From Patescibacteria group bacterium (GTDB lineage: Bacteria; Patescibacteriota; Microgenomatia; UBA1400; PJMF01), in contig JAHJBU010000059.1 of NCBI GenBank assembly GCA_018813375.1, positions 1 to 8,386 of the forward strand: DNA of 8,386 nt, given 5' to 3'. The notes below the pieces were generated by a model that was not told where the DNA came from, made no database searches, and saw nothing but the letters and a program-made list of their open reading frames with translations. Both the position numbers and the translations under genes were made by a program. This document shows, one piece after another, positions 6,102-8,386 of the stretch. How positions within the stretch are numbered: the first letter of the stretch is position 1; every line of letters begins with the position of its first letter.

Positions 6102-6311
6102 TTATAACAAACTGATGCCAAATGCCAATGAAATTAGCCATAAAATTGTGCCGATGATACCAAACCAACCTATTTTGCCTTGATTGATAATTTGATGCAA
6201 AATACTTCCAACGAAAACTAGGTTGCCCCATTCTAGGACTGTATCTGCAAGTTTATTTCTTTGTTTAGCCGTTAGCTTTTTCTTGAATTTAAAATTAAGT
6301 TTTAATGACAC
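6102..6311 (-). CDS. 69-aa two-helix membrane protein heading the mur operon
   Basis: Unrecognised small protein; function unknown. A strongly basic N-terminus (residues 4-20, with K/R at 4, 8, 10-12, 16, 18 and 20) is followed by a short hydrophobic segment at about 28-43. A polar linker INQGKIG then precedes a longer span at about 48-69 ending in LL. Both termini would face the same side, cytoplasmic by the positive-inside rule. It is loosely like small two-helix DUF proteins with a KLA..L..L.F-type first segment, but no family is asserted. The start is GTG at 6311-6309; no ATG lies in frame. A possible promoter ends 5 nt before the start, so it may be leaderless. Only 25 nt separate it from the 36-aa peptide gene, making it the first gene of the operon running to murD. 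Confidence 0.7.
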   Translation of the reverse strand: MSLKLNFKFKKKLTAKQRNKLADTVLEWGNLVFVGSILHQIINQGKIGWFGIIGTILWLISLAFGISLL

Positions 6312-6316
6312 AGTTA

Positions 6317-6344
6317 TGATTAGATCACACCATGCTTACAGCAA
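6317..6344 (-). promoter_or_regulatory. Possible promoter of the small-protein/murL/murD operon
   Basis: Minus strand shows TTGCTG (6344-6339), a 16-nt spacer and TAATCA (6322-6317), then 5 nt to the GTG start of the 69-aa gene. The spacing suits a leaderless transcript. Both hexamers are imperfect in an AT-rich region, so this is tentative. Confidence 0.3.
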
Positions 6345-6583
6345 GTGTAATAAATGGCGGGTATAAGTGAAGCAGTTTTTGTATCTATATATTTTTAATA
6401 AAACTTTACTATTTTCTCAAGTAAAATTGTATTCAAAAATGGCAAAAAAGATTGATTGTTTTTTTGGAAAGTTTTTAATAAAAGATGAGCTTTGGGTTTT
6501 GATGGGGTAAGCCTTTTTGCATTTTAATAAAAAAATTAATGGTTGTCTATTTTTGACCCGAAGAAATAGCGTAACAACAGAAT

Positions 6584-6612
6584 TTGGATAGAATCAGAGT
6601 TAATGCTATGAT
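6584..6612 (+). promoter_or_regulatory. Candidate promoter of the glycosyltransferase gene
   Basis: TTGGAT (6584-6589), a 17-nt spacer, and TATGAT (6607-6612) preceded by an extended -10 TGC. Transcription would start near 6619, giving a leader of about 57 nt to the ATG at 6676. Confidence 0.45.
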
Positions 6613-6675
6613 TTTAGGAGCTAATCCTTTGGGTTTTTGGTTAGTTGCAAAGTAGTATTTTGTTGGATCAAACAT

Positions 6676-7437
6676 ATGAAAAAGACTGATGAAACAACAC
6701 TTCTTTTTGATTTAGAGCTTTTTAGCAGTAGAAAGAGTGCTCTGCTAAGCATTTTTGAAAAATGGCTAAATGAGACTAGTGGGTTTCATGTGGTTTATAC
6801 CCCTAACCCTGAGCAAATTGTCCAGTCTCGAGGGAATGAAGCATTTAAACGTGCTTTGCAGAAGGCTGATGTTTTATTGCCAGATGGAGTTGGTTTGGTG
6901 GTTGCGTCTAAAATTTTGGCGTTTTTTAAAAAGGTTCAGCCACTACATGAGAGGATAGCTGGGGTAGAGGTGGCTGAGGATTTACTAGAGTTAGCCCGCC
7001 AACGAGAATTAGAGGTACTTGTCATTGGTGGTCGGAATTATAGCCCAGAGGACTATTTTGCCTATAAAGGGGCAAAAATTAATTGGACTCATGGTTTTAA
7101 AGATATATCTCTGCCAACGCTGAATGAAAAGCGTCAACTTGAGGAAAAAATTGTTAAGATTAAACCAACCATAGTCTTTGTAGCTTTTGGCGCGCCTGCT
7201 CAGGAGCTGTGGATTGAGCAGCATCGAGTTTTATTGCAGCAAAACGGAGTTAGGATTGCAATGGCAGTGGGCGGAAGCTTTGATTATTTATTAGGTAGAG
7301 TGCCGCGAGCGCCTTATTGGTTTAGAAAATTAGGTTTAGAGTGGTTATTTCGTTTAATAATTGAGCCGTGGAGGTTAAAAAGGCAGCTACGACTGGTTAA
7401 GTTCCTGGGAATAGTAATCCAAGAATTATTTAGCTAG
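6676..7437 (+). CDS. WecG/TagA/CpsF-family glycosyltransferase
   Basis: Membrane-peripheral GT26 enzyme. Family members transfer ManNAc or a ManNAc-type sugar from a UDP donor to undecaprenyl-diphosphate-GlcNAc, the second step in teichoic acid linkage units or surface polysaccharides. From ATG 6676 it is 253 aa, the usual family length. Hallmarks: TPNPEQ (42-47), ADVLLPDGVGLVVASK (64-79) with the conserved Asp at 70, ERIAG (92-96), VIGG (116-119), FVAFGAPAQELW (168-179) with the conserved Gln at 176, and AVGGSFDYLLGRVPRAP (197-213). The basic, aromatic C-terminal tail (214-253) matches the appendage that binds membrane and completes the active site. The frame is open to TTG 6637, but ATG 6676 gives the family-like N-terminus. 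Exact sugar cannot be told from sequence alone. Isolated from other polysaccharide genes here. Confidence 0.9.
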   Translation: MKKTDETTLLFDLELFSSRKSALLSIFEKWLNETSGFHVVYTPNPEQIVQSRGNEAFKRALQKADVLLPDGVGLVVASKILAFFKKVQPLHERIAGVEVAEDLLELARQRELEVLVIGGRNYSPEDYFAYKGAKINWTHGFKDISLPTLNEKRQLEEKIVKIKPTIVFVAFGAPAQELWIEQHRVLLQQNGVRIAMAVGGSFDYLLGRVPRAPYWFRKLGLEWLFRLIIEPWRLKRQLRLVKFLGIVIQELFS

Positions 7438-7473
7438 TAATTTACCTTTAGATATATTGCTTATCTTTTTGAT

Positions 7474-7782
7474 TTATTCTTCGGGCTGATCATCAGGGCT
7501 CATGCCAAGTAACCACAGCACTGCCTCTTTTTTATAACGTCTATCACCGCGAGAGTTAATTCTAATGGCGGGTAGTTTGCCACGTTTACCCCATCTCTTA
7601 ATAGTCAGTGGAGAGACTCGGAGCAAGTCTGCCACTTCACGTACTGTGAGAAGATCAGGCAGATTATTGATGTCCAGATCTGCGGCATCAGTTGCTCTGC
7701 CGGTTTTTTTCTGGTTACTTCTAGACATAGTCTCATCTAGATTATCTCTATTAATTGTTTGATCTGATGATTGATCAGTCAT
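7474..7782 (-). CDS. Excisionase/MerR-like helix-turn-helix DNA-binding protein
   Basis: 102 aa. Residues 1-40 are polar and likely disordered. Residues 44-95 form a winged-HTH of the excisionase/MerR class (HTH_17-like). The helix-turn-helix is LTVREVADLLRVSPLTIKRW (45-64), followed by a wing GKLPAIRINSRGDRRYKK (68-85) and the AVLWLL helix. An acidic tail DDQPEE ends it. Such proteins act as transcription regulators or recombination directionality factors. No integrase or terminase lies nearby, so a regulator is the simpler reading. A good Shine-Dalgarno site (AAAGGG, 7 nt before ATG) sets the start. It is convergent with the glycosyltransferase gene, 36 bp apart. Upstream on its own strand are a possible 58-aa ORF and a pseudoknot-like pair of inverted repeats that could be part of its leader. 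Target unknown; the dyad sites in the 79-bp repeats are candidates. Confidence 0.85.
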   Translation of the reverse strand: MTDQSSDQTINRDNLDETMSRSNQKKTGRATDAADLDINNLPDLLTVREVADLLRVSPLTIKRWGKRGKLPAIRINSRGDRRYKKEAVLWLLGMSPDDQPEE

Positions 7783-7808
7783 TATTTGTCCCTTTATGCT
7801 GGTTTATA

Positions 7809-7985
7809 TTATTTGGTGAGGAAAGAAACGGTTTTGTTAGTTTTGAGGGCGTTATATCTGGAAGCACTCACCGCATCAAAACCGCACTTACTTACTATTA
7901 AAAGTAGCAGACAAAGACAAACTAGGTCAAGCACTAATTTGATCTGGTAGAAATACTTAAAGTTGTTAAGTAGAGTTATTAGCAA
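7809..7985 (-). CDS. Possible 58-aa membrane ORF upstream of the HTH gene
   Basis: Hypothetical. A TTG start (7985-7983) lies 6 nt after AGGA; the frame stays open for 58 codons to TAA at 7811-7809, 26 nt before the HTH gene. It would encode a hydrophobic stretch DLVCLCLLLLIVSKC (residues 20-34) followed by a polar basic tail rich in Ser, Thr, Lys and Asn. A GTG at residue 18 is an alternative start. The length is within chance expectation for AT-rich DNA, and the region also holds an RNA-like inverted-repeat pair, so coding status is doubtful. Confidence 0.3.
   Translation of the reverse strand: MLITLLNNFKYFYQIKLVLDLVCLCLLLLIVSKCGFDAVSASRYNALKTNKTVSFLTK
7815..7884. other. Pseudoknot-like interleaved inverted repeats
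   Basis: GGTGAG (7815-7820) pairs with CTCACC (7867-7872), and CGGTTTTG (7829-7836) pairs with CAAAACCG (7877-7884). The order A-B-A'-B' is that of an H-type pseudoknot. On the minus strand it would lie in the leader just upstream of the HTH gene's ribosome-binding site. No known riboswitch consensus is recognised. Confidence 0.35.
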
Positions 7986-8265
7986 AATGGGTCCTGTAAT
8001 TGTTTTGAATGAATCTCATAATATTTTTAATGTGGAAAAATGTAGGAGAAACTAGGGGTGAGTGGCAAAAGGGTTTGTTTTTGGGTTTATTATGTGTTGA
8101 TGCATTTGAGGTAGATTAGTTTTTTTAAAAAGTATTTAGCTCAGCTATTTTAACAAAAACGAAATGGGTATTTAGTCTAAAAAAGATAATTAATCTATAG
8201 TTTCGACTATTTTTTATATTGCCTCGCAGGAGTTGTTTTGATCCTTTTTGCAAATCTTTCTATCA
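7986..8265. other. Mostly featureless AT-rich intergenic stretch
   Basis: No gene supported. Short plus-strand peptides exist: 22 codons from ATG 7987, and 18 codons from GTG 8058 preceded by AGGAG at 8044-8048. Neither shows conservation within the window. A 5-bp hairpin ATAGT-TTCG-ACTAT followed by T6 (8197-8215) is a weak terminator-like shape. Confidence 0.45.
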
Positions 8266-8267
8266 AT

Positions 8268-8307
8268 AAAAAACCCCTGAGTTAGAGGGCAAATTGACTA
8301 CAGGGGT
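8268..8307 (-). terminator. Intrinsic terminator on the minus strand
   Basis: Stem ACCCCTG (8273-8279) with CAGGGGT (8301-8307), extendable by an inner AGT/ACT after a one-base bulge, followed on the minus strand by T6 (8273-8268). It would stop a transcript coming from the right edge or one starting inside the right-hand 79-bp repeat, about 45 nt long in the latter case. On the plus strand no T-tract follows, so it is one-directional. Confidence 0.65.
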
Positions 8308-8386
8308 CTGGGCAGTATTTATATCTAAATTAAGAGCAGGTTCAGTTTGATGAAATCTCATCAAAATTGATGCATTTGCATCAAAA
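8308..8386. repeat. 79-bp direct repeat, right copy, at window end
   Basis: 78 of 79 bases match 24-102 in the same orientation, including both dyads (8347-8364 and 8367-8384). The window stops exactly at the last base shared with the left copy, so how far homology continues is unknown. AATTGAC lies shortly before both copies (2-8 and 8293-8299; gaps of 15 and 8 bases before the repeat), hinting at slightly longer ancestral homology. Unlike the left copy, this one abuts a minus-strand terminator. Confidence 0.9.

Larger units (their letters stand above)
6312..6636. other. Intergenic region between divergent operons
   Basis: Strongly AT-rich, with candidate promoters at both ends and no gene visible. 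The string TTTTAATAAAA recurs at 6393, 6473 and 6522, and a small inverted repeat TTTACT/AGTAAA lies at 6405-6425. An AGGAG at 6616-6620 inside a weak hairpin (AGGAgctaaTCCT) is too far from the glycosyltransferase start to serve it simply. Confidence 0.5.

Noticed and set aside
6393..6532. Three copies of TTTTAATAAAA at 6393, 6473 and 6522 as regulatory repeats.
   Set aside because: Irregular spacing (80 and 49 bp) in very AT-rich DNA; expected by chance.
6637..6675. TTG at 6637 as the glycosyltransferase start.
   Set aside because: The AGGAG at 6616-6620 is 16 nt away, too far, and the extra 13 residues do not look like the family N-terminus.
8058..8114. 18-codon peptide from GTG with an AGGAG upstream.
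   Set aside because: Very short, no paralog in the window and no downstream gene in reach; not distinguishable from chance.
8263..8386. Reading the 79-bp repeat as the C-terminus of a minus-strand protein; both copies are open in one frame (MRFHQTEPALNLDINTAQ) and their single difference is synonymous.
   Set aside because: In the left copy a stop lies shortly upstream. In the right copy the frame's stop falls after the terminator T-tract, so the mRNA would end before it. The perfect tandem dyads point to a DNA-level role.
24..8386. The whole window as an integrated mobile element or circular plasmid bounded by direct repeats.
   Set aside because: No integrase, transposase or replication gene is present, and the cargo is mostly core cell-wall genes. 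The excisionase-like HTH fold is equally common in ordinary regulators. Kept only as an option under the repeat finding.

Overview
The window is AT-rich bacterial chromosome with compact, tightly spaced genes. TGA acts as a stop and tryptophan is TGG. A PEGA/beta-propeller membrane protein, short or absent mRNA leaders, and a MurL-type peptidoglycan gene fused into an operon with murD suggest a Patescibacteria/CPR-like genome. That assignment is inferred from style and gene content; no rRNA or other taxonomic marker is present.

Layout. Positions 1-405 hold no convincing gene. They contain one copy of a 79-bp repeat carrying two 18-bp dyads, a strong but apparently orphan Shine-Dalgarno site, and an 8-bp-period minisatellite. 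Next are two divergently transcribed genes: a membrane-anchored PEGA/beta-propeller protein (minus, 406-1836) and an MreB-like actin (plus, 1888-2934). Each has a TATAAT box so close to its start codon that both mRNAs look leaderless. Convergent to mreB is a five-gene minus-strand operon, 6311 to 2984. In transcription order it encodes a 69-aa two-helix membrane protein, two tiny paralogous membrane peptides (36 and 32 aa), MurL and MurD. A plus-strand WecG/TagA/CpsF-family glycosyltransferase follows, then a minus-strand excisionase/MerR-like HTH protein. Positions 7783-8386 hold a possible 58-aa membrane ORF, a pseudoknot-like pair of inverted repeats, a minus-strand intrinsic terminator, and the second copy of the 79-bp repeat at the right edge.

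How it fits together. Most of the genes concern the cell envelope. MurD and MurL probably form the alternative route to D-Glu in the peptidoglycan stem: L-Glu is added to UDP-MurNAc-L-Ala, then epimerised in place by MurL. MreB would guide wall synthesis. The WecG/TagA-type enzyme would transfer a sugar to an undecaprenyl-linked acceptor. The PEGA protein probably faces outward.

The most novel-looking content is the pair of tiny membrane peptides in front of murL. Both have good ribosome-binding sites, and their shared core differs mainly by synonymous changes. Next are a GC-rich 63-bp palindrome lying in frame inside murL, and the 79-bp dyad-bearing repeat at both ends of the window.
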